This document shows, piece by piece, positions 40,650 through 52,859 of a DNA stretch of 64,000 nt (positions are counted from its first letter, which is position 1; every line of letters begins with the position of its first letter). The notes below the pieces were generated by a model that did no database searches, had not been told where the DNA came from, and saw only the letters and a list, made by a program, of their open reading frames with translations. Position numbers and translations under genes: made by a program. The stretch comes from Neocallimastix lanati (nom. inval.) (Eukaryota > Neocallimastigomycota > Neocallimastigomycetes > Neocallimastigales > Neocallimastigaceae): positions 802,001-866,000 of the forward strand of contig JACVTC010000081.1 of assembly GCA_016946835.1 (NCBI GenBank), in the 5' to 3' direction.

Positions 40650-43600
40650 ATTGCTAAAGTATTTTATTAATAGTTGTTTAAATATTTTATTAATATTTTT
40701 TAAATAAATAAATATTAATATTTTTTTTAAATAAATAGATCTATATAATTGTTAAAGTATTTTATTAATATTTTTTTTAAATAAATTAATCTATATAATT
40801 GTTAAAGTATTTTATTAATAATTTTTTATAAATAAATAAATCTATATAATTGCTAAAGTATTATATTAATAGTTGTTTAAATATTTTATTAATATTTTTT
40901 AAATAAATAAATCTATATAATTGTTAAAGTATTTTATTAATATTTTTTTTTAAATAAATAAATCTATATAATTGTTAAAGTATTGTATTAATATTTTTTT
41001 TTAAATAAATAAATCTATATAATTGTTAAAGTATTTTATTAATAGTTGTTTAAATATTTTATTAATTTTTTTTAAATAAATAAATAAATCTATATAATTG
41101 TTAAAGTATTTTATTAATATTTTTTTATAAATAAATAAATCTATATAATTGCTAAAGTATTATATTAATAGTTGTTTAAATATTTTATTAATATTTTTTA
41201 AATAAATAGATCTATATAATTATTAAAGTATTTTATTAATATTTTTTTTAAATAAATTAATCTATATAATTGTTAAAGTATTTTATTAATAATTTTTTAT
41301 AAATAAATAAATCTATATAATTGCTAAAGTATTATATTAATAGTTGTTTAAATATTTTATTAATATTTTTTAAATAAATAAATCTATATAATTGTTAAAG
41401 TATTGTATTAATATTTTTTTTAAATAAATAAATCTATATAATTGCTAAAGTATTTTATTAATAGTTGTTTAAATATTTTATTAATATTTTTTAAATAAAT
41501 AAATCTATATAATTGTTAAAGTATTTTATTAATAGTTGTTTAAATATTTTATTAATATTTTTTAAATAAATAAATCTATATAATTGTTAAAGTATTTTAT
41601 TAATATTTTTTTTTAAATAAATAAATCTATATAATTGTTAAAGTATTTTATTAATATTTTTTTAAATAAATAAATCTATATAATTGTTAAAGTATTTTAT
41701 TAATATTTTTTTTTAAATAAATAAATCTATATAATTGTTAAAGTATTGTATTAATATTTTTTTTTAAATAAATAAATCTATATAATTGTTAAAGTATTTT
41801 ATTAATATTTTTTTTAAATAAATAAATCTATATAATTTCTAAAGTATTTTATTAATAGTTGTTTAAATATTTTATTAATATTTTTTAAATAAATAAATCT
41901 ATATAATTGTTAAAGTATTTTATTAATATTTTTTTTAAATAAATAAATCTATATAATTGCTAAAGTATTTTATTAATAGTTGTTTAAATATTTTATTAAT
42001 ATTTTTTAAATAAATAAATAAATCTATATAATTGTTAAAGTATTTTATTAATATTTTTTTTAAATAAATAAATCTATATAATTGCTAAAGTATTTTATTA
42101 ATATTTTTTTTAAATAAATAAATCTATATAATTGTTAAAATATTTTATTAATATTTTTTTTAAATAAACAAATCTATATAATTGCTAAAGTATTTTATTA
42201 ATAGTTGTTTAAATATTTTATTAATATTTTTTAAATAAATAAATAAATCTATATAATTGTTAAAGTATTTTATTAATATTTTTTTTAAATAAATAAATCT
42301 ATATAATTGCTAAAGTATTTTATTAATAGTTGTTTAAATATTTTATTAATATTTTTTAAATAAATAAATCTATATAATTGTTAAAGTATTTTATTAATAT
42401 TTTTTTTTTAAATAAATAAATCTATATAATTGTTAAAGTATTGTATTAATATTTTTTTTTAAATAAATAAATCTATATAATTGTTAAAGTATTTTATTAA
42501 TAGTTGTTTAAATATTTTATTAATTTTTTTTAAATAAATAAATAAATCTATATAATTGTTAAAGTATTTTATTAATATTTTTTTAAATAAATAAATCTAT
42601 ATAATTGCTAAAGTATTTTATTAATAGTTGTTTAAATATTTTATTAATATTTTTTAAATAAATAAATCTATATAATTGTTAAAGTATTTTATTAATATTT
42701 TTTTTTAAATAAATAAATCTATATAATTGTTAAAGTATTTTATTAATATTTTTTTAAATAAATAAATCTATATAATTGTTAAAGTATTTTATTAATATTT
42801 TTTTTTAAATAAATAAATCTATATAATTGTTAAAGTATTGTATTAATATTTTTTTTTAAATAAATAAATCTATATAATTGTTAAAGTATTTTATTAATAT
42901 TTTTTTTAAATAAATAAATCTATATAATTTCTAAAGTATTTTATTAATAGTTGTTTAAATATTTTATTAATATTTTTTAAATAAATAAATCTATATAATT
43001 GTTAAAGTATTTTATTAATATTTTTTTTAAATAAATAAATCTATATAATTGCTAAAGTATTTTATTAATAGTTGTTTAAATATTTTATTAATATTTTTTA
43101 AATAAATAAATAAATCTATATAATTGTTAAAGTATTTTATTAATATTTTTTTTAAATAAATAAATCTATATAATTGCTAAAGTATTTTATTAATATTTTT
43201 TTTTAAATAAATAAATCTATATAATTGTTAAAATATTTTATTAATATTTTTTTTAAATAAACAAATCTATATAATTGCTAAAGTATTTTATTAATAGTTG
43301 TTTAAATATTTTATTAATATTTTTTAAATAAATAAATAAATCTATATAATTGTTAAAGTATTTTATTAATATTTTTTTTAAATAAATAAATCTATATAAT
43401 TGCTAAAGTATTTTATTAATAGTTGTTTAAATATTTTATTAATATTTTTTAAATAAATAAATCTATATAATTGTTAAAGTATTTTATTAATATTTTTTTT
43501 TTAAATAAATAAATCTATATAATTGTTAAAGTATTGTATTAATATTTTTTTTTAAATAAATAAATCTATATAATTGTTAAAGTATTTTATTAATATTTTT

Positions 43601-45163
43601 TTTAAATAAATAAATCTATATAATTGTTAAAGTATTTTATTAATATTTTTTTTAAATAAATAAATCTATATAATTGTTAAAGTATTTTATTAATAGTTGT
43701 TTAAATATTTTATTAATATTTTTTAAATAAATAAATAAATCTATATAATTATTAAAGTATTTTATTAATATTTTTTTTAAATAAATAAATCTATATAATT
43801 GCTAAAGTATTTTATTAATAGTTGTTTAAATATTTTATTAATATTTTTTAAATAAATAAATCTATATAATTGTTAAAGTATTTTATTAATATATTTTTAA
43901 ATAAATAAATCTATATAATTGTTAAAGTATTGTATTAATATTTTTTTTAAATAAATAAATCTATATAATTGTTAAAGTATTTTATTAATATTTTTTTTAA
44001 ATAAACAAATCTATATAATTGTTTAAGTATTTTATTAATAGTTGTTTAAATATTTTATTAATATTTTTTAAATAAATAAATCTATATAATTGTTAAAGTA
44101 TTTTATTAATATTTTTTTTAAATAAATAAATCTATATAATTGTTAAAGTATTTTATTAATATTTTTTTTAAATAAATAAATCTATATAATTGTTAAAGTA
44201 TTTTATTAATATTTTTTTTAAATAAATAAATCTATATAATTGTTAAAGTATTTTATTAATATTTTTTTTAAATAAATAAATCTATATAATTGTTAAAGTA
44301 TTTTATTAATATTTTTTTAAATAAATAAATCTATATAATTGCTAAAGTATTTTATTAATATTTTTTTTAAATAAATAAATCTATATAATTGTTAAAGTAT
44401 TTTATTAATATTTTTTTTTAAATAAATAAATCTATATAATTGTTAAAGTATTTTATTAATATTTTTTTAAATAAATAAATCTATATAATTGCTAAAGTAT
44501 TTTATTAATATTTTTTTTAAATAAATAAATCTATATAATTGTTAAAGTATTTTATTAATATTTTTTTTTAAATAAATAAATCTATATAATTGTTAAAGTA
44601 TTTTATTAATATTTTTTTAAATAAATAAATCTATATAATTGCTAAAGTATTTTATTAATAGTTGTTTAAATATTTTATTAATATTTTTTAAATAAATAAA
44701 TCTATATAATTGTTAAAGTATTTTATTAATATTTTTTTTAAATAAATAAATCTATATAATTGTTAAAGTATTTTATTAATATTTTTTTAAATAAATAAAT
44801 CTATATAATTGCTAAAGTATTTTATTAATATTTTTTTTAAATAAATAAATCTATATAATTGTTAAAGTATTTTATTAATATTTTTTTTTAAATAAATAAA
44901 TCTATATAATTGTTAAAGTATTTTATTAATATTTTTTTAAATAAATAAATCTATATAATTGCTAAAGTATTTTATTAATAGTTGTTTAAATATTTTATTA
45001 ATATTTTTTAAATAAATAAATCTATATAATTGTTAAAGTATTTTATTAATATTTTTTTTTAAATAAATAAATCTATATAATTGTTAAAGTATTTTATTAA
45101 TATTTTTTTAAATAAATAAATCTATATAATTGTTAAAGTATTTTATTAATATTTTTTTTTTAA
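40650..45163. repeat. ~4.5-kb satellite array inside MULE B
   Basis: Tandem units of ~50 bp, AAATAAATAAATCTATATA followed by ATTGTTAAAGTATTTTATTA and a T-run. A longer variant adds GTTGTTTAAATATTTTATTA. Higher-order repetition is visible: long multi-unit blocks recur nearly unchanged (for example around 41560-42000 and 42650-43100). It lies between the transposase stop and the right terminal repeat. Confidence 0.95.
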
Positions 45164-45424
45164 AATAAACCTTTTAATTGTTTGAATATTAAACCTTTTA
45201 ATTGTTTGAATATTTTATTTTATTTTTTTTTTTTGTAAAAAAATATTTATTTTTATCTAACCATTATAATTTATTTAATTATTCACTTAATAAATTTTAA
45301 GAAAAAAATTACAAATTAATAATACAACAAAATAGTATCATATAACTATTAATTTAAAAAGCCTCAAAATTTGATATATCACGTGAAAAAATTGGCGTTT
45401 TGGACCTTTCCCATAATTATTGTT

Positions 45425-45665
45425 TTAAAAGAAATAAAAATATATTTTTCAATTAAATATTATTAAATAACTATTTCAAAAGAAATAATAGCATATTCTA
45501 TTAAAAAAGAATTATAAAAAATTATTTTTATAATTGAATATTAATAAATTATATATATAAAAAAAAGAATATTAATTATTTATTTAATCATTAAAAACAA
45601 GCCACATATTAAATACACCATATTGTGAAATGTACTAGATTCAGTTAATTTAACCCTTAAGAAAT
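45425..45665. repeat. Third, diverged copy of the block at 36660-36915
   Basis: TTTTTCAATTAAATATTATT through AATGTACTAGATT and TTAATTTAACCCTTAA, also present (inverted) at 57125-57400. It is the continuation of the sequence interrupted by MULE B. Confidence 0.7.
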
Positions 45666-46305
45666 TAATAGTAATAACAAAAAAAAAAAAAAAGAGATAA
45701 CTTCACAAATAATAGAAACTTCCCATTATAATTAAAATTAATATAATATTCATTAGAAAACTACCCTATATCTATAACAAAATTAATTACAACATATTTT
45801 GACCACTATAAATTTTTAATTATTCTAATTATCATTATTTCTTATTTTTTTTTTAAAGTTTTTATCTTTATTTCTTATTTTTTTTTTTAAAGTTTTTTTT
45901 AAAGTTATATTTTAATTATATTTTAATATTATATTAATTATTCTTTTTATTTTTATCTCTAAATAAATAGTGAATAATTATTCTTTTTTATTTCTATGTT
46001 GTAAATGGTTTTAACATTTGAAAAAAAATGAATTCTTTTAAAAAAATTTCATACAAATAAGTTTACATTGTTATAAATAAAAGCTGTTATATTGTAAATT
46101 AAATAAATATATAAATAAATATATTAATAAATAAATATATATAAATATAAATAAATGTATTAATAAATATATATATATTAATAAATAAATATATATATAA
46201 ATATAAATAAATATATTAATAATTAAATATATATATAAATATAAATAAATATATTAATAAATAAATAACATAAATTAGCTGAATTTTATTTACATATATA
46301 TCTAA
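45666..46305. other. A+T-rich spacer with simple repeats
   Basis: No gene. 46085-46265 is an irregular AAATAAATATAT / TTAATAAATAAATATA tandem array. Confidence 0.6.
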
Positions 46306-46474
46306 CGGGGAGAGCGCGTTTCGGAACCGCACGTGAATGATATAAGCCACATGTTTTTTGAGATGGCGTATTATATATAAATTTTTTTATATAAATAAAT
46401 AATTAAATAATAATTAAATAAATATTTTATTTTATAATAATTTCATAATTTAATATATATTTGATAATAAAAAA

Positions 46475-47045
46475 TATAAAAAAATAAAAAAATAAAAAAA
46501 ATAAAAAAATAAAAAAAATAAAAAAATAAAAAAATAAAAAAAATAAAAAAATAAAAAAAAATAAAAAAGATTAAAAAAATAAAATACTAAAAAAATAAAA
46601 TAAAATATTTTCATTTTTATTTATATTTATAATTGTAATTTTTTATTATATAAATAAATAAATAAATAATAATTAAATAAATATTTTATTTTATAATAAA
46701 AAAATAAAATAAAAAAAAGAAAAGATAAATATTTTTTTAGTAATTTTCTTGAAATAAAATATTTTATTAGTAATTTTCTTGAAATAAAATAAAATATTTT
46801 CATATTTATTTATATTTATAACTGTAATTTTTTATTATATAAATAAATAATAATTAAATAAATATTTTATTTTATAATGAAAAAATAAAATAAAAAAAAA
46901 AAAAGATAAATATTTTTTTAGTAATTTTCTTGAAATAAAATAAAATATTTTTATATTTATTTATATTTATAACTGTAATTTTTAAAAAAATTGAAAATAC
47001 ATATTAAATAAAAAATAAAAAATAAATATTTCATATTTATTAATA
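46475..47045. repeat. Poly(A)-rich AAAAAAT and 110-bp repeats upstream of transposase C
   Basis: 46480-46600 is an (AAAAAAT)n-like tract. Downstream three imperfect copies of ATTTATATTTATAACTGTAA with AATAAATATTTTATTTTATA and TAGTAATTTTCTTGAAAT recur before the gene. No open frame. Confidence 0.7.
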
Positions 47046-47063
47046 TTTATATTAAAAATTTTG

Positions 47064-48512
47064 ATGGAGGGAAATCTAAAAATTGATATAAGTGAAACAA
47101 ATCGAGGAAAAGAGCAAATAATTATAGATCGAAAATTTAAATATAATTTTTCAAAATTAAAAAAAGATAATACAAAAATATATAGATGTACAGAATATAA
47201 AACATTAAATAAATGTAAGTCTTTTATTATTTTAAATGATAATAAAGAGGTTTTAAATTATGATTCTTCACATAATCATCCTGGTAATGAAATTAATGCA
47301 TCCAAATCATTAATAAAACATAAAATTAAAGATGAAATAAAAAAAAGTTTGATTCCTTCTGATATAAAATCAAAACGCATATTTGATAAAATTTCTCAAG
47401 AAATAGGATATATATGCCCTGAATATAAAACAATTAAATCCCAAATAACAAGATATAAAAACAAACAATTATTTCCTAATGTAAAAACATTAGATGAAGT
47501 TCCTAATGTATCTGAATATTATAAAACAATAAGAGGTGAATACTTTATGATATTCAAAAATTCTAATATAATAATTTTTCAATCACCATTCCAAGCAAAA
47601 TTATTTATGGAGAATAAACATATATTTGCTGATGGTACATTTTTAATAGCTCCAACTAATAGTTATCAAGTATTCATTACCAGAACTTATGTTACAGAAT
47701 TAAATTGTTTTTACACTACTTCCATGTCAATATTAAAAAACAAAGAACAAATAACTTACGAAATATTATTTAATGAAATAAAAAAAAATATAATTAAATA
47801 TAATGCAAATATTAATTTCTCAGAAAAAATTTTTCATTGTGATTTTGAAAAAGGAATATCTAATGCAGTGGAAAATATTTTTCCCAATATAAATATTAAA
47901 TATTGTTTTTGGCATTATAAAAGATTATTAATGACAAAAAAAAATAAATTATGTTACAAGGAAGTGAAAGATCATAATATTTTAAATACTTATTATAAAG
48001 CGATTTCTAATTTATGTTTTATTAATATTGAATACATACCTGATATTTTTAATAAAATTAAAAATACATGCATGAGATATAAATCTACCTGTTCCCAATT
48101 TTTGAATTTTTTAGATTATTTTGAGAAAACATTTCTAAATATCTATAATATAAAATATTGGAATTATTACAATAATATAGACCACATAACAAATAATGCT
48201 TCAGAATCTTATAACAGTTATTTAAAAAATTTATTTGTAAAAAAGCCTTCATTTTATAAATTAATATATACAATACAATTTGAAGAATCCAAATCTTACT
48301 ATGATTACCATATGAGAATTAAAGGAATTTGGAGAAAAAAGAGCAGAATATCAGAAAGGGTCGATGACATTAATATTTTAGTTGAATATTATAAAAATAT
48401 GGAAGCCGAATTAAAAAATATTGGATGTAGTAAAAATGATATCATCGAAAATTGGTTTAATTGTTTAATTAGATTGAATAATGAAATCATTAATTTTAAT
48501 AAAACAAAATAA
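47064..48512 (+). CDS. Intact FLYWCH-MULE transposase (copy C)
   Basis: 482 residues from ATG 47064; a TTG codon precedes it in frame but the ATG is the sensible start and aligns with copies B and D. Residues ~25-75: FLYWCH-type finger (Tyr-Arg-Cys-Thr-Glu-Tyr ... Asn-Lys-Cys-Lys-Ser ... His-Asn-His-Pro-Gly), DNA binding. Residues ~190-380: MULE transposase domain with D in FADGTFLIAP, D in HCDFEKG, the CFWH pair, and E in NASESYNSY. The C-terminus is Lys-rich. Highly A+T-rich codon use (Lys, Asn, Ile). It is the only unbroken transposase in the window and could act in trans on the others. A domesticated FLYWCH regulator is possible but less likely given the catalytic residues. Confidence 0.9.
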   Translation: MEGNLKIDISETNRGKEQIIIDRKFKYNFSKLKKDNTKIYRCTEYKTLNKCKSFIILNDNKEVLNYDSSHNHPGNEINASKSLIKHKIKDEIKKSLIPSDIKSKRIFDKISQEIGYICPEYKTIKSQITRYKNKQLFPNVKTLDEVPNVSEYYKTIRGEYFMIFKNSNIIIFQSPFQAKLFMENKHIFADGTFLIAPTNSYQVFITRTYVTELNCFYTTSMSILKNKEQITYEILFNEIKKNIIKYNANINFSEKIFHCDFEKGISNAVENIFPNINIKYCFWHYKRLLMTKKNKLCYKEVKDHNILNTYYKAISNLCFINIEYIPDIFNKIKNTCMRYKSTCSQFLNFLDYFEKTFLNIYNIKYWNYYNNIDHITNNASESYNSYLKNLFVKKPSFYKLIYTIQFEESKSYYDYHMRIKGIWRKKSRISERVDDINILVEYYKNMEAELKNIGCSKNDIIENWFNCLIRLNNEIINFNKTK

Positions 48513-49360
48513 AAATAATTATTAAAATCCTTTCAAAATCATAATTACAATTAATTGAAAATTAAATTTTTTTATTTAATAAGAAATTCAATATTGAAAT
48601 TTATTTAATATTTATTGATAGGGTTAGCTTAAAAATATTAAAAAAAAATTTTTTTTATAAATTTATTTTAAATATTTTTTACTTAATTAAATATTATTAA
48701 ATAAAATTAAAAGATGTCTTTATTATTATATATTAGTATTATAAAATATTAAAAATATGAATGTATTGCATTTCTCATTATTTTTATTTTATATTGTAGT
48801 AAATTAATAAATAAATAAATAGTTTTTATAAAATAAACCAATTATTAAATTAATATATTTTTTAAAAATAAATTTAATGTATATTTCATATTTTTAATAA
48901 ATATTCAAATATACATTTTAAATATATATAATGATATTTAAGTATTATAATACTTATAAAAGAAAATAATTAATATTTTAAATTATTTCTATCAGGCTTT
49001 CTAAAAAAACTTTACTATTTGTAAAAATAGTAATGCTCTTTTTGTTAGTTTATTAGATTTATATAATATAAATATCTAAAATAATTTATTTATTATTTAA
49101 TAGAAATTTATGTTTAAAAATGTTATTGTTATTACTATTACTAAAAAAAAGTTTTAATTTAATATTTATAATTAAATTTTCAAATAATCTTTCCTTATCA
49201 AGTTAAATATAATGCTCCTGAGTAAAAAAGATTTTTGTATTATATAAAATTTATTTAAAATATTAGATAAAAAAATATTAAAAAGGAAATAAGAATTTTA
49301 AAAAGAATATTTAAAAATAAAATGAAAAAAATATAGAATGTAATAATATAGAAGTACAAG
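48513..49360. other. A+T-rich 3' region of MULE C
   Basis: No gene. Short hairpin at ~49008-49033 (AAACTTTACTATTTGTAAAA). Confidence 0.5.
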
Positions 49361-49364
49361 TATA

Positions 49365-50400
49365 TAAAATAAAATAAAATAAAATAAAATAAATAGTTGA
49401 AATATAAATATGAAGTACAGAATGAATAAAATAAAATAATAATTGAAATATAAATATGAAGTACAGAATGAATAAAATAAAATAAATAGTTGAAATATAA
49501 ATATGAAGTACAGAATGAATAAAATAAAATAAAATAAATAGTTGAAATATAAATATGAAGTACAGAATGAATAAAATAAAATAAAATAAATAGTTGAAAT
49601 ATAAATATGAAGTACAGAATGAATAAAATAAAATAAAATAAATAGTTGAAATAAAAATATGAAGTACAGATTGAATAAAATAAAATAAAATAAAATAAAA
49701 TAAAATAAAATAAAATAAAAATAATATAAATAGTTGAAATATAAATATGAAGTACAGAATGAATAAAATAAAATAAATAGTTGAAATATAAATATGAAGT
49801 ACATATTGAATAAAATAAAATAAATAGTTGAAATATAAATATGAAATACAGATTGAATAAAATAAAATAAAATAAATAAATAGTTGAAATATAAATATGA
49901 AGTACAGATTGAATAAAATAAAATAAAATAAAATAAAATAAAATAAATAAATAGTTGAAATATAAATATGAAGTACAGATTGAATAAAATAAAATAAAAT
50001 AAAATAAAATAAAATAAATAAATAGTTGAAATATAAATATGAAGTACAGATTGAATAAAATAAAATAAAATAAAATAAAATAAAATAAATAAATAGTTGA
50101 AATATAAATATGAAGTACAGATTGAATAAAATAAAATAAAATAAAATAAAATAAAATAAAATAAATAAATAGTTGAAATATAAATATGAAGTACAGATTG
50201 AATAAAATAAAATAAAATAAAATAAAATAAATAAATAGTTGAAATATAAATATGAAGTACAGATTGAATAAAATAAAATAAAATAAAATAAATAAATAGT
50301 TGAAATATAAATATGAAGTACAGATTGAATAAAATAAAATAAAATAAAATAAAATAAAATAAAAAAATTATTTGAATTATAATAAAAATACAAGTACTAA
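49365..50400. repeat. Satellite array in MULE C
   Basis: About 18-20 units of ~47-65 bp: TAGTTGAAATATAAATATG, AAGTACAGAWTGAATAAAAT and a variable (AAAAT)n. The minus-strand open frames here (Phe/Tyr/Ile repeats) are products of the repeat and are not genes. The unit is the same family as in MULEs D and E. Confidence 0.95.
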
Positions 50401-51073
50401 TAAAATAAAATAAAAAAAAATAAATATGTGAATTATATTAAATTGCAAGTATCAATCGAAACAAAATAAAATAATATAAAATAAATAAATATGCAGTGAA
50501 ATAATAATATATAATATGATAAAATAAAATAAATAAGATATCGATATGAAATTAATATAAAAACTGAATTTAGCAACAAATAAATTATATAATAAAGTAA
50601 ATGATATAGCATATTCATATATATTAACATGAATTTTATTATAATTTTTACAGTATTTTAAATTAATGTAAATTATTATATTTCCATATAATAAACAAAC
50701 TTTATAATTAGAAAATAGTATAAAAAAAAATATTATTAAATATTATTATTAAATATTAAATAATTAAATGAATAAATTAATAAATAAATAAAAATTTTCA
50801 GAATATGGCGAATGTAAATCATCATTTTTTTTGAAATATATCACATTTTATATATTTTTAATAATTATTTTTTCAAAGAAGTTATATGTGCCATTTTATT
50901 TTAATGTTTAAATATTATATTCATAAATAAAAATTTATAAAAAATAATATAAGCCACATTCCGAAATGAAAATTTATGTAAAAATATTTAAAGCCATATT
51001 CCGAAACGCACCACCCTCAAAAACATAATGTAAATAAAATACACGTGACGTCAAATGTATCATTGAAATTAAA
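50401..51073. other. A+T-rich 3' end region of MULE C
   Basis: No gene. Contains ATATGGCGAATG, AAGCCACATTCCGAAATG and AAGCCATATTCCGAAACGC, MULE sub-terminal motifs. Confidence 0.5.
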
Positions 51074-51228
51074 GGGAGAGTTGCATTGTTGCATTTCCCC
51101 AAATTGCATTTCGCCAGATTGCATTTCGACAAGTAGAGTATTGATATAAATAAATGAATAAATAAATAAATATTAATTCAAAATATATTTTTTTTAAAAT
51201 TGTTTTTATGCGATATTAATAATATTTA
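51074..51228. repeat. Direct copy of the repeat at 36488-36630
   Basis: GGGAGAGTTGCATTGTTGC ... TTGCATTTCGCCAGATTGC, ending TTAATAATATTTA; interrupted immediately afterwards by MULE D. Confidence 0.7.
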
Positions 51229-51684
51229 ATTTTATTGGGGAGGTTGCATTACGCCAATTTTTTTCACGTGATATATATAAATTTGTGGCTATAGATATTT
51301 TATGCTACATAATATTATTTTATTGTATTATTTTGTTATTTCAAATTTTAAATTAATTATTAAGTGAATAATTAAATAAATCATATAATGGTTAGATTTT
51401 ATGATTTTAATTCTTTTATTTAAATGCTATTAATAAAAAAAATTATATAAAAATATAAATGTTATTAAAAATATAAATATTATTAATAATAATTCTTTTA
51501 TTTAAATGTTATTAAAAAAATAATAGTTATAATGATAAAATTAATAATTATAGAGACGTATTTGAATATTTATTTAAACTGTATAAATTTAATAAGCTTT
51601 ATAAATTAAATTTTTGAATGACAGAATTCTGATTATTTCGTTTGGTTATTCCTCATTTTTTAATTTTTTATTATAAAATAATAT

Positions 51685-52708
51685 TTATATTATATTATTT
51701 AAATCAGTTAAACAATCAAACCACAAATTAATAGTATTATTTCTATCACATTTAGTATCAATTAACTTGGTTTCAATATTTTTGTAGCGTTCAATTAAGA
51801 CACTGATTTCATTAGCTTTATTTATTGCTCTTTTTTTTATTTTCTAAATTCCTCTTATTTTTCTTTGATAATCATAATATGGCAAATGTTCAAGTTCATT
51901 TAATTTATCTTTTAATTTATAATAAGATGGTATTGTTAGAAATAAATTATTTAAATAACTATTGATTCTGCAATTATAATATTATTGTTACATATACTAG
52001 CTTTTTTTTTAATTTTTTAAATATTTTATATATTTCTTGTTCTTTATTTTATAATATTGCAAAAGAAGTAGTGTAAAAACTATCTAATTCTTTAGCGTAA
52101 GTTCTTGTAATAAATATTTGATAACTAAATTTAGGGGCAATAAAAAATGTACCATCAACAAATATATCATCATTATATTCCTTAAATAGTTTTACTTGAA
52201 AAGGAGATTGAAAAATTATTAAATTAATATTTTTTGAATATCATAAAATTTTCACCTCACTTTGTTTTATAATATTCAGATTCATTAGAAATTTCAGTAA
52301 ATGTTGTTACATTGGATGGTAGTTTTTATTTAAATTTCTTGATATTTGGGATTTAATTGAATTATCTTCTGAACATATAAATCACATTTCCTTAGAAATT
52401 TTATTATAGAGGGGTTTTATTTTTATACCATGGAATTGAACTTTTTTTCAATTCCATCTTTAATTTTATGTTTCATTATAGATAGAGATACATCGTATTC
52501 TTTTTCAGGATGATTATGTGAACTATCATATTTTAAGATTTCTTTCTTATCATTTAAAATAATAAAAGATTTACATTTATTTCTGTACATAAACTTTTGA
52601 ATTATCTTTTCTTATATTTGAAAAATTAAATTTATTTTTTTTATTAATAATAATTTATTTTTTTCCTTTGTTAGACTCACTTATATCGATAATAAGATTT
52701 TTTTCCAT
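51685..52708 (-). pseudogene. Decayed FLYWCH-MULE transposase (copy D)
   Basis: On the minus strand, ATG at 52708 starts MEKN-type sequence like copies B and C, but in-frame stops and indels appear from the first ~20 codons onward. Recognisable pieces: the His-Asn-His-Pro end of the FLYWCH finger (~52500), the DGTFFIAP region (~52145), and the C-terminus ending LTDLNN and TAA (51685-51687). The segment with the second Asp and the CxWH pair is deleted, as in copy A, so A and D share a deletion and descend from one defective copy. Confidence 0.85.
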
Positions 52709-52859
52709 TTCTATATTTTTATAAATATTTTTTAATTATATAATTAAAATTATTATATTAATTATCCAATATTATTCTAAATACTAATTTTGAAAAATTA
52801 GTTTTTCAATTATTTGTAAAAAAAAAAATAAATAAATAAATAATGTAATAGTTAGTACA

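Larger units (their letters stand above)
37484..45412 (+). mobile_element. MULE copy B, 7.9 kb, with internal satellite
   Basis: The left end AATGTGGTCCATTTCGCC and the right end (reverse complement GGGAAAGGTCCAAAACGCC, followed inward by AATTTTTTCACGTG) share GGTCCA...CGCCAATTTTTT. Flanking 10-bp duplication ATAATTATTG at 37474-37483 and 45413-45422, the size usual for MULEs. Sequence left of it and right of it is contiguous in the paralogous copy at 36640-36690, which serves as the empty site. It contains SINE2, the transposase gene (one frameshift) and a ~4.5-kb satellite. Confidence 0.8.
46306..51018 (+). mobile_element. Probable MULE copy C
   Basis: Left GGGGAGAGCGCGTTTCGGAA (46307-46326) and right TTCCGAAACGCACCACCCTC (50999-51018) are imperfect inverted repeats, each followed inward by GCCACAT or GCCATATT motifs. 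They enclose the intact transposase gene and a satellite. No target duplication could be read, so the boundaries are tentative. Confidence 0.45.

Noticed and set aside
40650-45163. Satellite considered as a CRISPR-like array
   Set aside because: Units are contiguous with no unique spacers, and the context is a eukaryotic transposon.
49298-50393. Long minus-strand Phe/Ile/Tyr repeat protein of up to 360 residues
   Set aside because: Produced by the ~47-bp satellite in MULE C; frames stay open only because the unit lacks stops on that strand.
46306-51018. Target duplication for MULE copy C
   Set aside because: No matching 8-11-bp flank could be read, so the element boundaries are left tentative.
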